Below, in pieces: positions 1 to 9,158 of a DNA stretch of 64,000 bases (positions are counted from its first letter, which is position 1; each line of letters begins with the position of its first letter). A program made the translations under genes and the position numbers. The stretch comes from Thiopseudomonas denitrificans (GTDB lineage Bacteria; Pseudomonadota; Gammaproteobacteria; Pseudomonadales; Pseudomonadaceae): the NCBI RefSeq assembly GCF_002866065.1, contig NZ_LNJZ01000002.1:1-64000 (forward strand), read 5' to 3'. The notes below the pieces were generated by a model. That model made no database searches. It was not told the DNA's origin and saw only the letters and a list, made by a program, of their open reading frames with translations.

Positions 1-102
1 CCGCTGGTGGCGAAAAAGAAACGCCGCCAGCGCACAAAAGCTGCTCCCGATGCCGGCGAGCCGCAAATCATCCCGGCTGTACAGCTGGATGCTTCAACCT
101 GA
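1..102 (+). CDS. nosR: NosR C-terminus (partial)
   Basis: The window opens inside a reading frame (frame 1) that runs 33 codons and stops with TGA at 100-102. The visible residues are a basic, proline-containing tail (starts PLVAKKKRRQRTK). No domain is visible in so short a piece. The call rests on position: the frame ends 39 bp before nosZ on the same strand, and in Pseudomonas-type clusters nosR, a membrane FMN/iron-sulfur protein needed for nosZ expression and activity, lies directly upstream of nosZ. It could be another protein. Confidence 0.6.
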   Translation, partial: PLVAKKKRRQRTKAAPDAGEPQIIPAVQLDAST

Positions 103-141
103 CCGCAAGGTTCAGGCCAATACTATGGAGATAACTCTGTC

Positions 142-2064
142 ATGAGCGATAAGAAAACCACTATAGAAGCAGAAAAAGCCGGCCTTAGTCGCCGTGGCTT
201 TCTCGGTGCGACAGCCGTAACAGGAGCAACCCTGGCAGCTGGCGCTGCCACCATGGGCGGTACCGTGATGACACGTGAATCCTGGGCGGCAGCCGTCAAG
301 GAATCACAGCTGAAAACTCATGTCGGCCCGGGTGAACTGGACGAATACTACGGCTTCTGGAGTGGCGGTCACTCCGGTGAAGTCCGCGTCCTAGGTGTTC
401 CGTCCATGCGTGAGCTGATGCGCATTCCGGTGTTCAACACCTGTTCCGCCACCGGCTGGGGCCTGACCAACGAGTCCCGCGAAGTGCTGGGCGACAGCGT
501 CAAGTTCCTCAACGGTGACGCGCACCACCCGCACATCTCCATGACCGATGGCAAATACGACGGCAAATACCTGTTCATCAACGACAAAGCCAACAGCCGC
601 GTTGCCCGTATTCGTCTGGACATCATGAAGTGTGACAAGATCACCACCATTCCGAACGTCCAGTCCATCCACGGTCTGCGCCTGCAAAAGGTACCGCACA
701 CCAAGTATGTCTTCTGCAACGCGGAATTCATCATTCCCCAGCCCAACGACGGTTCCGTCAACTTCGAGAACTGGGACAAGTCCGAGAAGTTCACCATGTT
801 CAACGCGGTTGACGCCGAGACCATGGAAGTGGCCTGGCAGGTGATCGTTGACGGCAACCTGGACAACTGTGACATGTGCTACACCGGCAAGTACGCAGCG
901 TCCACCTGCTACAACTCCGAAGGCGCCACCGACCTGGCCGGCCAGATGCGTAACGAACGTGACTGGGTCACCGTGTTCAACATTCCGCGCATCGAGGAAG
1001 AGATCAAGAAAGGCAACTTCACCACCATCGGTGACTCCAAGGTGCCGGTGGTTGACGGCCGCAAGAAGGACGGCAAGAACGCCCGCGTAACCCGCTACGT
1101 TCCGGTTCCGAAGAACCCGCACGGCCTGAACACCTCGCCAGACGGCAAGTACTTCATTGCCAACGGCAAACTGTCTCCGACCTGCTCCATCATCGCCATC
1201 GACAAGCTGGAAGACCTGTTCAACGACAAGTTCGCTGACGAGCGTGAAGTGATCGTGGGCGAGCCGGAGCTGGGCCTTGGTCCACTGCATACCACCTTTG
1301 ACGGCCGCGGCAATGGTTATACCACGCTGTTCATCGACAGCCAGGTGGTCAAGTGGAACATCGAGGAAGCCATCCGTTTCTACAACGGCGAGAAGGTCAA
1401 CTACATCAAGCAGAAGCTGGATGTACACTACCAGCCCGGCCACAACCACGCCTCCCTGACCGAGTCCAGCGAAGCTGACGGCAAGTGGCTGGTGGTACTG
1501 AGCAAGTTCTCCAAGGACCGCTTCCTGCCGGTTGGCCCGCTGCACCCCGAGAACGACCAGCTGATCGACATCTCCGGCGACGAAATGAAGCTGGTGCATG
1601 ACGGCCCGACCTTTGCCGAGCCGCACGACTGCATCATGGCCCGCCGTGACCAGATCCAGACCAAAAAAGTCTGGGATCGCAATGACCCCTACTTCGCCAC
1701 CACCCGTGCCATTGCCGAAAAAGACGGCATTGACCTGATGAAGGACAACAAGGTCATCCGCGACGGCAAGAAAGTCCGTGTCTACATGACCTCCGCCGCC
1801 CCGACCTTCAACCTCACCGAGTTTGAAGTCAATCAGGGCGACGAAGTGACCGTATTCGTTACCAACCTCGACATGATCGAAGACGTAACCCACGGTTTCT
1901 GCATGGTCAACCATGGCGTGAGCATGGAAATCAGCCCGCAGCAGACGTCCTCCATCACCTTTGTGGCGGACAAGCCCGGCATGTTCTGGTACTACTGCAA
2001 CTGGTTCTGCCATGCCCTGCACATGGAAATGGCCGGTCGCATGTATGTAAAACCTGCCAACTGA
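142..2064 (+). CDS. nosZ: Nitrous oxide reductase, Tat-exported (clade I)
   Basis: Periplasmic copper enzyme reducing N2O to N2, the last step of denitrification. The 640-residue product starts with a twin-arginine signal (SRRGFLG, residues 16-22) before a hydrophobic stretch, which places it in the Tat-dependent clade I. A seven-bladed propeller region carries the expected CuZ-type histidines (DAHHPH at about 126-131, plus later NPHGLN, GPLHTT, GHNH and EPHD motifs). The C-terminal cupredoxin domain carries the CuA motif (C619-x-W621-x-C623-x3-H627-x2-M630) and the upstream THGF histidine. A GGAG lies 11 nt before the ATG. Followed by a strong hairpin and then nosDFYL. Confidence 0.98.
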   Translation: MSDKKTTIEAEKAGLSRRGFLGATAVTGATLAAGAATMGGTVMTRESWAAAVKESQLKTHVGPGELDEYYGFWSGGHSGEVRVLGVPSMRELMRIPVFNTCSATGWGLTNESREVLGDSVKFLNGDAHHPHISMTDGKYDGKYLFINDKANSRVARIRLDIMKCDKITTIPNVQSIHGLRLQKVPHTKYVFCNAEFIIPQPNDGSVNFENWDKSEKFTMFNAVDAETMEVAWQVIVDGNLDNCDMCYTGKYAASTCYNSEGATDLAGQMRNERDWVTVFNIPRIEEEIKKGNFTTIGDSKVPVVDGRKKDGKNARVTRYVPVPKNPHGLNTSPDGKYFIANGKLSPTCSIIAIDKLEDLFNDKFADEREVIVGEPELGLGPLHTTFDGRGNGYTTLFIDSQVVKWNIEEAIRFYNGEKVNYIKQKLDVHYQPGHNHASLTESSEADGKWLVVLSKFSKDRFLPVGPLHPENDQLIDISGDEMKLVHDGPTFAEPHDCIMARRDQIQTKKVWDRNDPYFATTRAIAEKDGIDLMKDNKVIRDGKKVRVYMTSAAPTFNLTEFEVNQGDEVTVFVTNLDMIEDVTHGFCMVNHGVSMEISPQQTSSITFVADKPGMFWYYCNWFCHALHMEMAGRMYVKPAN

Positions 2065-2075
2065 GTGTAAACTCC

Positions 2076-2105
2076 AAAACGGCCTGCCCACGGGCGGGCC
2101 GTTTT
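2076..2105 (+). terminator. Hairpin terminator or attenuator between nosZ and nosD
   Basis: A 14-bp stem with one G-T pair (AAAACGGCCTGCCC against GGGCGGGCCGTTTT) starts 11 bp after the nosZ stop and ends in TTTT. It would reduce read-through into nosDFYL and give more NosZ than accessory proteins, or protect the nosZ mRNA end. Confidence 0.75.
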
Positions 2106-2135
2106 CATGATTGTATCCATACCATAAGGCTGTAC

Positions 2136-3485
2136 ATGAACATAAAGTTGGCTGTTTTTAGCGTAGTGTTGGCGTGTTCAGTACCGGTCCTCGCCAGCGA
2201 AACTCCCGACTCCCTCAGCAACTTGAACCTGCATGCCATCCAGGCACCGCCGGATGCCGATGCAACCCTGCAATCAGTCACCACACTGCCATTGCAGCAG
2301 GTCAGCGATACCCACTGGCGCTTGCCGGCCGGTCGCTATACCGGAAATTTCGTACTCGACGTTCCTATCCGCCTGACCTGTGATGAAGGTGCGGTCCTGG
2401 ATGGCAACGGCGAGAAAAACACCCTCAATCTCCGCGCCGCCGATGCCACGCTGGAAGGCTGCCGCCTGGAGAACTGGGGCAAAAACCTGACCAACATGAA
2501 TGCCGGCATCTTTATCGAGCGTACCGCCGAGCGGGTACAGGTGCTGGGCAACTCCCTGCAGGGCCCCGGCTTTGGCGTGTGGGTGGATGCCACACCGCAT
2601 GTCAGCGTGATTGGCAACAAGGTGCAGGGCGACAACAGCCTGCGCACCCAGGACCGTGGCAACGGCCTGCATTTCTTCGCTGTACGCTATGCCACCATCA
2701 AGGACAACGAAGTCTGGCACGTGCGTGATGGCATCTATATCGACGCTTCCAACGACAACGTGATCGACGGCAACCGCCTGCGTGACATGCGCTACGGTAT
2801 CCACTACATGTTTTCCAACCGCAACCAGGTCATCAACAACGAAACCCGCCGTACCCGTACCGGCTATGCGCTGATGCAGAGCCGCCAGCTGACCGTCCTG
2901 AACAACTATTCCGATCACGACGAGAACTACGGCATCCTGATGAACTATGTCACCTACTCGACCCTGCAAGACAACTTTGTCACTGCAGTGCAGGCCGGAG
3001 TTGGCGACGGCATCCATATCTCCGGTGGCGAAGGCAAGGGGCTGTTCATCTACAACTCGCTGTTCAATACCGTTTCCGGCAACCACTTCGAGAACAGTGC
3101 GCTGGGTATCAACCTGACCGCCGGCTCGGAAGACAACAAGATTTATGACAACAGTTTTGTCAGCAACCAGCAGCAGGTGAAGTACGTGGCTCTGCGCTAC
3201 CAGGAATGGTCCCACGAAGGGCGGGGCAACTTCTGGAGTGACTACCTGGGCTGGGACCGCAATGACGACGGCATCGGTGATGTGCCCTACGAGCCCAACG
3301 ACAACGTGGACCGCCTGCTCTGGACCTATCCGCAGGTACGCCTGCTGATGCACAGTCCCGGCATCGAGGTGCTGCGCTGGGTGCAGAGGGCCTTTCCTGT
3401 GGTCAAATATCCCGGCGTCCAGGACAGTCATCCACTGATGCGGCCCGTAAAAATCATGCAAGTCCGGCCAGAAGGAAAACATTAA
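2136..3485 (+). CDS. nosD: NosD, periplasmic copper-site maturation protein
   Basis: Accessory protein required to build the CuZ site of NosZ, acting in the periplasm with the NosFY ABC transporter. The 449-residue product begins with a Sec signal peptide (MNIKLAVFSVVLACSVPVLA), then repeated short N-rich and G-rich turns (IDGNRL, NQVINNE, NTVSGN and similar) typical of a right-handed parallel beta-helix of the CASH/pectate-lyase type, from about residue 70 to 350. A TAAGG lies 6 nt before the ATG. The stop codon shares one base with the nosF start, indicating translational coupling. Confidence 0.95.
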   Translation: MNIKLAVFSVVLACSVPVLASETPDSLSNLNLHAIQAPPDADATLQSVTTLPLQQVSDTHWRLPAGRYTGNFVLDVPIRLTCDEGAVLDGNGEKNTLNLRAADATLEGCRLENWGKNLTNMNAGIFIERTAERVQVLGNSLQGPGFGVWVDATPHVSVIGNKVQGDNSLRTQDRGNGLHFFAVRYATIKDNEVWHVRDGIYIDASNDNVIDGNRLRDMRYGIHYMFSNRNQVINNETRRTRTGYALMQSRQLTVLNNYSDHDENYGILMNYVTYSTLQDNFVTAVQAGVGDGIHISGGEGKGLFIYNSLFNTVSGNHFENSALGINLTAGSEDNKIYDNSFVSNQQQVKYVALRYQEWSHEGRGNFWSDYLGWDRNDDGIGDVPYEPNDNVDRLLWTYPQVRLLMHSPGIEVLRWVQRAFPVVKYPGVQDSHPLMRPVKIMQVRPEGKH

Positions 3486-4399
3486 TGTCAGCGGTAGTAG
3501 AGCTCAACAAGGTATGCCAGCACTATGGCAAATTTCAGGTGCTGCACGATATCAGCTGGAATCTGCAGCCAGGCGAGATCATGGGGTTGTTCGGCCATAA
3601 CGGTGCCGGCAAGACCACCACGGTACGTCTGATTCTCGGCCTGATCCGTCACAGCGGCGGCGAGCTGAAGGTGCTGGGCGGGCAGGCACAGGATGCCAAA
3701 ATCCGCCAGCAGATCGGTTTTCTGCCGGAAAACGTGATGTTCTATCCGCAGCTGACCGGGCTGGAAACCCTGCAGCACTTTGCCCGCCTCAAGGGTGCCA
3801 GCATGGCACAGGTGGAACAGCTGCTGGAGCAGGTCGGCCTGACTGCCGCCAGCCGCCAACGGGTCAAGGCATATTCCAAGGGCATGCGCCAGCGTCTCGG
3901 CCTGGCGCAGGCGTTGCTGGGCAACCCGAAACTGCTGATCATGGATGAGCCGACAGTCGGGCTGGACCCGATTGCCACCCAGTCGCTGTACCGGCTGATG
4001 GAAAAGCTGCGCAATGAAGGCACCAGCATCATCATCTGTTCGCACGTGCTGCCCGGTGTCGAGTCCTATATCGACAAGGCGGTGGTCATGGCGCGTGGCC
4101 ATCTTGAAGTGGCCGGCAACCTGTACGAATTGCGCGAGCATGCCGGTTTGCCGGTGCGCCTGCGCGTGCGCGGCCTGGCCGGGCGCGAGATTAGCCACCC
4201 GGCGATCGACAGCCGCAGTACGCTGCACGACGGCTGGGAAGAGCTGGCGGTGCGGCCGGATGCCCGTCTTGAGGTGGTCGGCCAGTTGTTGCAGCAGCAG
4301 CCGCTGGACCTGGAAGTACGGCCTCCCTCGCTGGAAGACCTGTATTGTTATTACACGGAAAAAGCCGGTGCCGTGGGTGTGGCAGGAGTACAACAATGA
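3485..4399 (+). CDS. nosF: NosF, ABC transporter ATPase for NosZ maturation
   Basis: Cytoplasmic ATPase of the NosDFY complex, thought to export a sulfur species for CuZ assembly. The 304-residue protein has Walker A (GHNGAGKTT, residues 37-45), an ABC signature region (YSKGMRQRLGLAQALL) and Walker B (LLIMDEPTVGLDP). A C-terminal extension of about 90 residues follows the ATPase core. The start codon overlaps the nosD stop by one base, and the stop overlaps the nosY ATG (ATGA), so nosD-F-Y are coupled. Confidence 0.95.
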   Translation: MSAVVELNKVCQHYGKFQVLHDISWNLQPGEIMGLFGHNGAGKTTTVRLILGLIRHSGGELKVLGGQAQDAKIRQQIGFLPENVMFYPQLTGLETLQHFARLKGASMAQVEQLLEQVGLTAASRQRVKAYSKGMRQRLGLAQALLGNPKLLIMDEPTVGLDPIATQSLYRLMEKLRNEGTSIIICSHVLPGVESYIDKAVVMARGHLEVAGNLYELREHAGLPVRLRVRGLAGREISHPAIDSRSTLHDGWEELAVRPDARLEVVGQLLQQQPLDLEVRPPSLEDLYCYYTEKAGAVGVAGVQQ

Positions 4400-5226
4400 G
4401 ACAGATTTTCAATATTGCCCGCAAGGAGTTCAGTGACGGCCTGCGCAACCGCTGGATGCTGGCGATCAGTCTGCTGTTTGCGGTGCTGGCAGTCGGCATT
4501 GCCTGGTTTGGCGCGGCGGCTTCTGGGCAGGTCGGCTTCACCTCGATTCCTGCCACCATTGCCAGCCTGGCCAGCCTGGCCACCTTCCTGATGCCGCTGA
4601 TCGCCCTGTTACTGGCCTACGACGCAATTGTCGGGGAAGAAGAGGGTGGTACCCTGATGCTGCTGCTGACCTATCCGCTGAGCCGCAGTCAGTTGCTGAC
4701 CGGCAAGTTTCTCGGTCATGGCATGATCCTGGGCCTGTCCACCCTGCTTGGTTTTGGCAGTGCGGCGGTGGCGATTGCGGTACTGGTGCCGGATGTTTCC
4801 ATCAGTTTGCTGGTCTCGGCATTTGTCCGCTTCATCCTCTCATCGACTCTGCTGGGGCTGGTGTTTCTGGCCTTTGCCTACGTACTGAGCAGCCGGGCCA
4901 CGGAAAAATCGACCGCAGCGGGCCTTGCGCTGGGCGTCTGGTTCCTGTTTGTGCTGGTGTTCGATCTGGCGTTGCTGACCATTCTGGTGGTCAGTGAGGG
5001 CAAGATCAGCCCGGAACTGCTGCCCTGGCTGCTGCTGCTCAACCCGGCGGATATCTATCGGCTGATCAACCTGGCCGGCTTCGAGGCAGGGGCCCAGGGG
5101 CTGGGCGTGATGTCGCTGGCCGGTGACTTGCCGATGGGGCTGACTGCGCTCTGGCTGTGCCTGCTGGTCTGGCTGGGCGTGATTCTGGGCTGGGCCCATC
5201 TGGCCTTTGCCAAGCGGGTTGGATGA
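4396..5226 (+). CDS. nosY: NosY, ABC transporter permease for NosZ maturation
   Basis: Membrane subunit of the NosDFY transporter. The 276-residue protein shows six hydrophobic segments (near residues 18-40, 55-75, 105-130, 138-165, 175-205 and 250-272) and a conserved YDAIVGEEEGGTL stretch found in NosY and related ABC-2 permeases. I start at the ATG at 4396, which overlaps the nosF stop as ATGA, rather than at an in-frame ATG 51 bp upstream, because NosY proteins begin near MRQIFNIARKEF. Confidence 0.93.
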   Translation: MRQIFNIARKEFSDGLRNRWMLAISLLFAVLAVGIAWFGAAASGQVGFTSIPATIASLASLATFLMPLIALLLAYDAIVGEEEGGTLMLLLTYPLSRSQLLTGKFLGHGMILGLSTLLGFGSAAVAIAVLVPDVSISLLVSAFVRFILSSTLLGLVFLAFAYVLSSRATEKSTAAGLALGVWFLFVLVFDLALLTILVVSEGKISPELLPWLLLLNPADIYRLINLAGFEAGAQGLGVMSLAGDLPMGLTALWLCLLVWLGVILGWAHLAFAKRVG

Positions 5227-5231
5227 TGCAA

Positions 5232-5261
5232 ACGGCCCCGGGTCCGCATTACCGGGGCCGT
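5232..5261 (+). other. GC-rich hairpin between nosY and nosL
   Basis: A perfect 10-bp stem (ACGGCCCCGG with CCGGGGCCGT) with a 10-nt loop starts 6 bp after the nosY stop. There is no T tract, so it is more likely an mRNA-stabilising structure or a weak attenuator than a full terminator. Confidence 0.5.
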
Positions 5262-5324
5262 GCCACGTAAAACGCAGGCACTGCCTGTGCTGTCTATCAC
5301 TGACACACCAAAGGAACACAAGCC

Positions 5325-5993
5325 ATGTTGAAACTGAAAAAAACCGGCCTGAACTGGCTGCTGGCCGTGGCTGCTGCCGTCATGCTGACTGCCTGCAGCG
5401 ATGAGCCGAAAAAAGAGATCAATACCGACCCGGTCGCTTTTCATTCCGGTGACGAGTGCCATGTGTGTGGCATGCTGATCACCGAGTGGCCCGGCTCCAA
5501 GGGCCAGAGCATCAACACGCAAAATGGCGAAACACACAAATTCTGCTCCACGGTAGACATGTTCAGCTGGCTGCTGCAGCCCGAGAACAAGACCCTGCAG
5601 GCAAAGATCTATGTGCATGACATGGCAAAGACCCACTGGGACCAGCCGGAAGACGAACACCTGATGGATGCACGTGAAGCTTGGTATGTGGTTGGCAGCG
5701 GCCTGATGGGCGCCATGGGGCCGTCCATCGCTTCCTATAGCGACCGTGCCGCCGCCGACAAGCTGGCGGAAGAAACCGGTGGCCGTGTGCTGGCCTATGG
5801 CGAAATCGGCCTGGAAGTGCTGCAGGAAATCGCCCGTGCCGGTCACGAGCATGCCGCCGAAATGGGCGAGATGCTGCAGCACCAGATGCACGGCGGTGAC
5901 GATCATGCCGAGCCGGAGCACGGCTCCCATGGCGAGGCTGACCATGAGGATGAGCATGATGACCACTCAGCTGGTGAGCATGCAGAGCACTAA
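5325..5993 (+). CDS. nosL: NosL, copper chaperone lipoprotein with His-rich tail
   Basis: Outer-membrane or periplasmic lipoprotein that delivers Cu(I) to apo-NosZ. The signal peptide ends in a lipobox (LTAC, Cys24). The NosL core carries C45-H-V-C48-G-M50 and a downstream HKFC (71-74), consistent with Cu(I) binding. The product is 222 residues, longer than I expect for NosL, because residues 174-222 form a tail with 12 histidines and 16 acidic residues in 49 positions. That tail is not part of the known fold and could be an extra metal-binding segment. Fifth gene of nosZDFYL; a strong terminator follows. Confidence 0.93.
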   Translation: MLKLKKTGLNWLLAVAAAVMLTACSDEPKKEINTDPVAFHSGDECHVCGMLITEWPGSKGQSINTQNGETHKFCSTVDMFSWLLQPENKTLQAKIYVHDMAKTHWDQPEDEHLMDAREAWYVVGSGLMGAMGPSIASYSDRAAADKLAEETGGRVLAYGEIGLEVLQEIARAGHEHAAEMGEMLQHQMHGGDDHAEPEHGSHGEADHEDEHDDHSAGEHAEH

Positions 5994-6004
5994 GTAACAA
6001 GCAA

Positions 6005-6052
6005 CAAAAAACGCCACGCTGGCAGCCCGGGTTGTCAGCGTGGCGTTTTTTT
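6005..6052 (+). terminator. Rho-independent terminator after nosL
   Basis: A long stem (AAAAAACGCCACGCTG paired with CAGCGTGGCGTTTTTT, extended inward) is followed by a T run. The A and T flanks make it potentially bidirectional, but the next gene on the other strand, rsmE, ends 190 bp away beyond repeats. Confidence 0.9.
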
Positions 6053-6060
6053 GTGTGTAT

Positions 6061-6238
6061 GTAGGTACGAATTTATTCGTACATGAAATGGATGCGCTGG
6101 AGTTGTGCGAATGAATTCGCACCTACATACCCTGCGCGAAGGCTTAACCGACACACGCTTGTAGGTTCGAATTTATTCGAACACATCAGGTATGTCCTGG
6201 CAGGCTATTGTTTGTGTGCGAATGAGTTCGCACCTACA
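6061..6238. repeat. Cluster of four GTAGG-hairpin repeats
   Basis: Four copies of the GTAGG + hairpin unit lie at 6061-6083 (+), 6104-6127 (-), 6161-6184 (+) and 6216-6238 (-), filling the convergent gap between nosL and rsmE. The 7-bp stems are GTACGAA, GTGCGAA, GTTCGAA and GTGCGAA with their complements. The third stem position therefore changes together with its partner while the flank stays constant. Confidence 0.9.
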
Positions 6239-6245
6239 GTTGTGG

Positions 6246-6956
6246 TTAATACAGCCTGGCGATTAGCGCCGGTACGGCGGTTTCGACACGAAGGATGCGC
6301 GGACCGAGCTGCACCGGCGCAAAATCTGCCTTGCGCAGCAACTCGACTTCATAGGGAATCCAGCCGCCTTCGGGGCCAATGGCCAGAGTGAGCGGCTGTT
6401 CGCCCAGCGCACGCGGGCATTCGGGATGTTCGCCGGGGTGCGCCACCAGTTTGAGGTTGGCGGCCGCCAGTGCCGGCAGACGATCCTCGACAAAGGGCTT
6501 GAAACGCTTCTCCAGTATCACCTCGGGCAACACCGTATCACAGGCTTGCTCCAGCCCGAGCAGCAGTTGCTCGCGGATGCTGTCTTCCTGTAGCCAGGGT
6601 GTTTGCCAGAAGCTCTTTTCCACCCGGAAGCTGTTGACCAGCACCAGGCGTTGCACGCCCATGGCGGCGATGGTTTGCAGGGTGCGCTTGAGCATCTTCG
6701 GGCGCGGTAGTGCCAGCACCAGTGTCAGCGGCAATTTGGCGGGCGGGGGCTGATCTAGCAGCAGGGTCAGATGTGCCTGGTGGCTGTCCAGCTGCTGCAC
6801 CGTGGCCTGGCCCATCAGGCCGCCCAGCAGCCCGGCACGCAATTGCTGGCCGGGCTCGACCCGCTGCACCTGCAGCATGTGTTGCAGACGGCGGTCTTCG
6901 ACAACGGCGCTACCGTCTGCGCGCAGGTCATCAGGAGAGAGCAGCAGCAGGTTCAC
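6246..6956 (-). CDS. rsmE: 16S rRNA m3U1498 methyltransferase RsmE
   Basis: SAM-dependent methyltransferase that methylates N3 of U1498 in 16S rRNA. The 236-residue protein has the family's N-terminal PUA-like region and a C-terminal SPOUT (trefoil-knot) domain with GPEGGW (194-199) and LGPRILRVETA (217-227), which form the cofactor site. It is the last gene of a leftward run and starts 6 bp after tatC ends, so it is probably cotranscribed with the Tat genes. Confidence 0.95.
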   Translation of the reverse strand: MNLLLLSPDDLRADGSAVVEDRRLQHMLQVQRVEPGQQLRAGLLGGLMGQATVQQLDSHQAHLTLLLDQPPPAKLPLTLVLALPRPKMLKRTLQTIAAMGVQRLVLVNSFRVEKSFWQTPWLQEDSIREQLLLGLEQACDTVLPEVILEKRFKPFVEDRLPALAAANLKLVAHPGEHPECPRALGEQPLTLAIGPEGGWIPYEVELLRKADFAPVQLGPRILRVETAVPALIARLY

Positions 6957-6962
6957 TATGGG

Positions 6963-7772
6963 TTAGTCGCGGGAGGCCGGCAGGTCGCTGTGGTCGTCGG
7001 CGAGCTGCTCTTCGGCGTCTTCCCGCTCGGTCCGGGCGTCGCGCTCTTTTTGCACCATGTTGCTGAAGATCAGCCCCAGCTCAAACAGGAACCACATGGG
7101 AATGGCCAGCAGGGTCTGCGAGAAGATGTCCGGTGGTGTCAGGATCATCCCCACCACAAAGCAGCCGAAAATCACATAAGGACGGCTTTTACGCAGGTTT
7201 TCAACGCTGACCACGCCGGCCCAGACCAGCAGGAAGGTTGCCACAGGGATCTCGAAAGCGACGCCGAAGGCGAAGAAAATGGTCAGGACAAAGTCCAGGT
7301 ACTGGTTGATGTCGGTCATCATGTCGACACCTTCCGGCGTCACGGCGGAGAAGAAACCGAACATGATGGGGAAGACGACAAAATAGGCAAAGGCCATGCC
7401 GCCGTAGAACAGCAGTACGCTGGAAGCGAGCAACGGCAACGCGATGCGTCTTTCATGCTGGTACAGGCCGGGTGCAATGAAGCCCCAGATCTGCGCCAGA
7501 ATGTAGGGTACCGCCGCGAACAGGGAAATCACCAGCGTCAGCTTGAACGGGGTCAGGAAGGGCGTGGCAACACCGGTGGCAATCATGCTGGCACCGGCCG
7601 GCAGCTGTGCCCGCAGCGGGGCTGCGACCAGTGCGTAGATTTCCTGGGAGAAATAGAACAGGCAGGCAAAAATGACCAGTACCGCGATGACGCAGCGCAA
7701 CAGGCGGGTGCGCAGCTCGGTCAGGTGGGCAATCAGCGGCATTGAGCCGTCTTGGGATGCAGGTGAATTCAT
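6963..7772 (-). CDS. tatC: Twin-arginine translocase subunit TatC
   Basis: Polytopic inner-membrane subunit that recognises twin-arginine signals, such as that of NosZ in this window. The 269-residue protein has the N-terminal HLTELR motif (16-21), six predicted membrane segments and a conserved FGVAFEIPV region. The ATG overlaps the tatB stop by four bases. A charged tail of about 30 residues follows the last membrane segment. Confidence 0.97.
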   Translation of the reverse strand: MNSPASQDGSMPLIAHLTELRTRLLRCVIAVLVIFACLFYFSQEIYALVAAPLRAQLPAGASMIATGVATPFLTPFKLTLVISLFAAVPYILAQIWGFIAPGLYQHERRIALPLLASSVLLFYGGMAFAYFVVFPIMFGFFSAVTPEGVDMMTDINQYLDFVLTIFFAFGVAFEIPVATFLLVWAGVVSVENLRKSRPYVIFGCFVVGMILTPPDIFSQTLLAIPMWFLFELGLIFSNMVQKERDARTEREDAEEQLADDHSDLPASRD

Positions 7773-8164
7773 TGCTGCTGTTTGTCTTGCTCAATGGAGG
7801 CAGGCTCGGGTTTGGAGTCGACGCCGTTTTTCTGCTCGGTGTCGGACACTGCCGGGCTGTTCAGGATGGAAGTGGTTTCGCGCAGCTTCTGTTCAAAATC
7901 CGCGCCGACACTGGTGGCTTGCTTGAGGGTGTCTTCCAGCAGTTTGCGCTCCTTGGCCAGGATTTCCTCGTTGCGTAGCTGCAGCTTGATCTGGTCGGCA
8001 CCGATCTCGCGCTCGACCTCCTCGCGGACGCTGTTGATGCCGCGTTTGACACGGCCCAGCAGCAATCCGATGGTTCGCGCAGCGGTCGGCAGACGTTCCG
8101 GCCCGATCACGATCAGGGCCACCAGGCCGACCATCAGCAGCTCGGAAAAACCAATGTCAAACAT
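7769..8164 (-). CDS. tatB: Twin-arginine translocase subunit TatB
   Basis: The 131-residue protein has one N-terminal membrane helix, the GPERLP hinge (21-26) and an amphipathic helix, then a charged low-complexity tail. It forms the substrate receptor with TatC. The longer tail and GPERLP motif distinguish it from TatA. It lies 8 bp after tatA and overlaps tatC by four bases. Confidence 0.95.
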   Translation of the reverse strand: MFDIGFSELLMVGLVALIVIGPERLPTAARTIGLLLGRVKRGINSVREEVEREIGADQIKLQLRNEEILAKERKLLEDTLKQATSVGADFEQKLRETTSILNSPAVSDTEQKNGVDSKPEPASIEQDKQQQ

Positions 8165-8172
8165 GGACCCGG

Positions 8173-8394
8173 TCAGCCTTTGTTGTTGTCTTCGACCTTG
8201 TGCGCTTCCGCTTCATAGGTCTGGCCGCCGCTTTCCTTGGTTACCGATGGCTTGTCGTCGTCGGTTTCCATTGCCTTGCGGAAGCCCTTGATCGCGCCGC
8301 CAAGGTCGCCACCAATGTTTTTCAGGCGTTTGGTGCCGAACAGCATCACCACGATCAGAAGGACGATCAACAACTGCCAAATGCTAATACCCAT
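8173..8394 (-). CDS. tatA: Twin-arginine translocase subunit TatA
   Basis: Pore-forming Tat subunit of 73 residues: a short N-terminal membrane helix (about residues 4-19), the FGTKRL hinge (19-24) and the conserved amphipathic helix ([15 protein letters not shown]), then an acidic tail. First of the tatABC set, 24 bp after hisE. Confidence 0.95.
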   Translation of the reverse strand: MGISIWQLLIVLLIVVMLFGTKRLKNIGGDLGGAIKGFRKAMETDDDKPSVTKESGGQTYEAEAHKVEDNNKG

Positions 8395-8418
8395 AATGTT
8401 TTCCTGTAGTAGTCAGAA

Positions 8419-8754
8419 TCAGTCTTGCTTGCGTGATGCTTTTTCCACATGCCCGGAAACACCGAAACGGCGCTCCAGCTCGTCAATCACGGCCTGTGGA
8501 TGCACATCCAGTGCGGAAAGCATAATCATACTATGAAACCACAGGTCAGCGGTTTCATAAATCAGGTCATCAGTGTTACCTGATGTTTGCGCATCCTTGG
8601 CGGCAAGAATGGTTTCGGTGGCCTCTTCGCCGACCTTTTCCAGAATCTTGTTCAACCCTTTGTGATACAGGCTGGCCACATAGGAACTATCGGCAGATGC
8701 CTGCTTGCGTTGGGCCAGGACTTGCGCAATGCGCTCAAGAGTATCGGTAGTCAT
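8419..8754 (-). CDS. hisE: Phosphoribosyl-ATP pyrophosphohydrolase
   Basis: Second step of histidine biosynthesis: hydrolyses phosphoribosyl-ATP to phosphoribosyl-AMP and diphosphate. The 111-residue protein is an all-alpha MazG-like enzyme with the metal-binding EKVGEEATE segment (39-47) and a later ETADLWFH helix. It is encoded separately from hisI, as in Pseudomonas, not fused as in enterics. Its ATG overlaps the hisI stop by four bases. Confidence 0.95.
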   Translation of the reverse strand: MTTDTLERIAQVLAQRKQASADSSYVASLYHKGLNKILEKVGEEATETILAAKDAQTSGNTDDLIYETADLWFHSMIMLSALDVHPQAVIDELERRFGVSGHVEKASRKQD

Positions 8755-9149
8755 GCACCAGTGCCTTGATAAATGTCAGTGGGATCTTTCAGGACCTGCT
8801 CGACGGCTTGCCACTGGCCGTCCTGCAGGCTGCGGTAAAAGCAGCTTTGCCGGCCGGTATGGCAGGCAATGCCGCCGAGCTGTTCGACCAGCAGCACGAT
8901 GGCGTCACCGTCGCAGTCCAGTTGTATGTCATGCAGTTTCTGGATGTGGCCGGACTCCTCGCCCTTGCGCCACAGCTTCTGGCGCGAACGCGACCAGTAG
9001 ATGGCACGGCCTTCGGCCACACTCAGGCGCAGGGATTCAGCATTCATCCAGGCCATCATCAGCACGCGGCCGCTCCGGTGATCCTGGGCGATGGCCGGTA
9101 CCAGCCCGTCGGTGGTCCACTTGATTTCGTCTAGCCAGTTGTCGTTCAT
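8751..9149 (-). CDS. hisI: Phosphoribosyl-AMP cyclohydrolase
   Basis: Third step of histidine biosynthesis, opening the purine ring of phosphoribosyl-AMP. The 132-residue protein contains the conserved LMMAWMN and IYWSRSR stretches and the metal-binding cysteines ([11 protein letters not shown] and [11 protein letters not shown]). It follows ubiB by 9 bp and overlaps hisE by four bases. Confidence 0.95.
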   Translation of the reverse strand: MNDNWLDEIKWTTDGLVPAIAQDHRSGRVLMMAWMNAESLRLSVAEGRAIYWSRSRQKLWRKGEESGHIQKLHDIQLDCDGDAIVLLVEQLGGIACHTGRQSCFYRSLQDGQWQAVEQVLKDPTDIYQGTGA

Positions 9150-9158
9150 GCAGGCTCC

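Noticed and set aside
391-2091. Long minus-strand frame opposite nosZ
   Set aside because: It is a shadow of the high-G+C nosZ codon pattern, with no recognisable domain or ribosome site.
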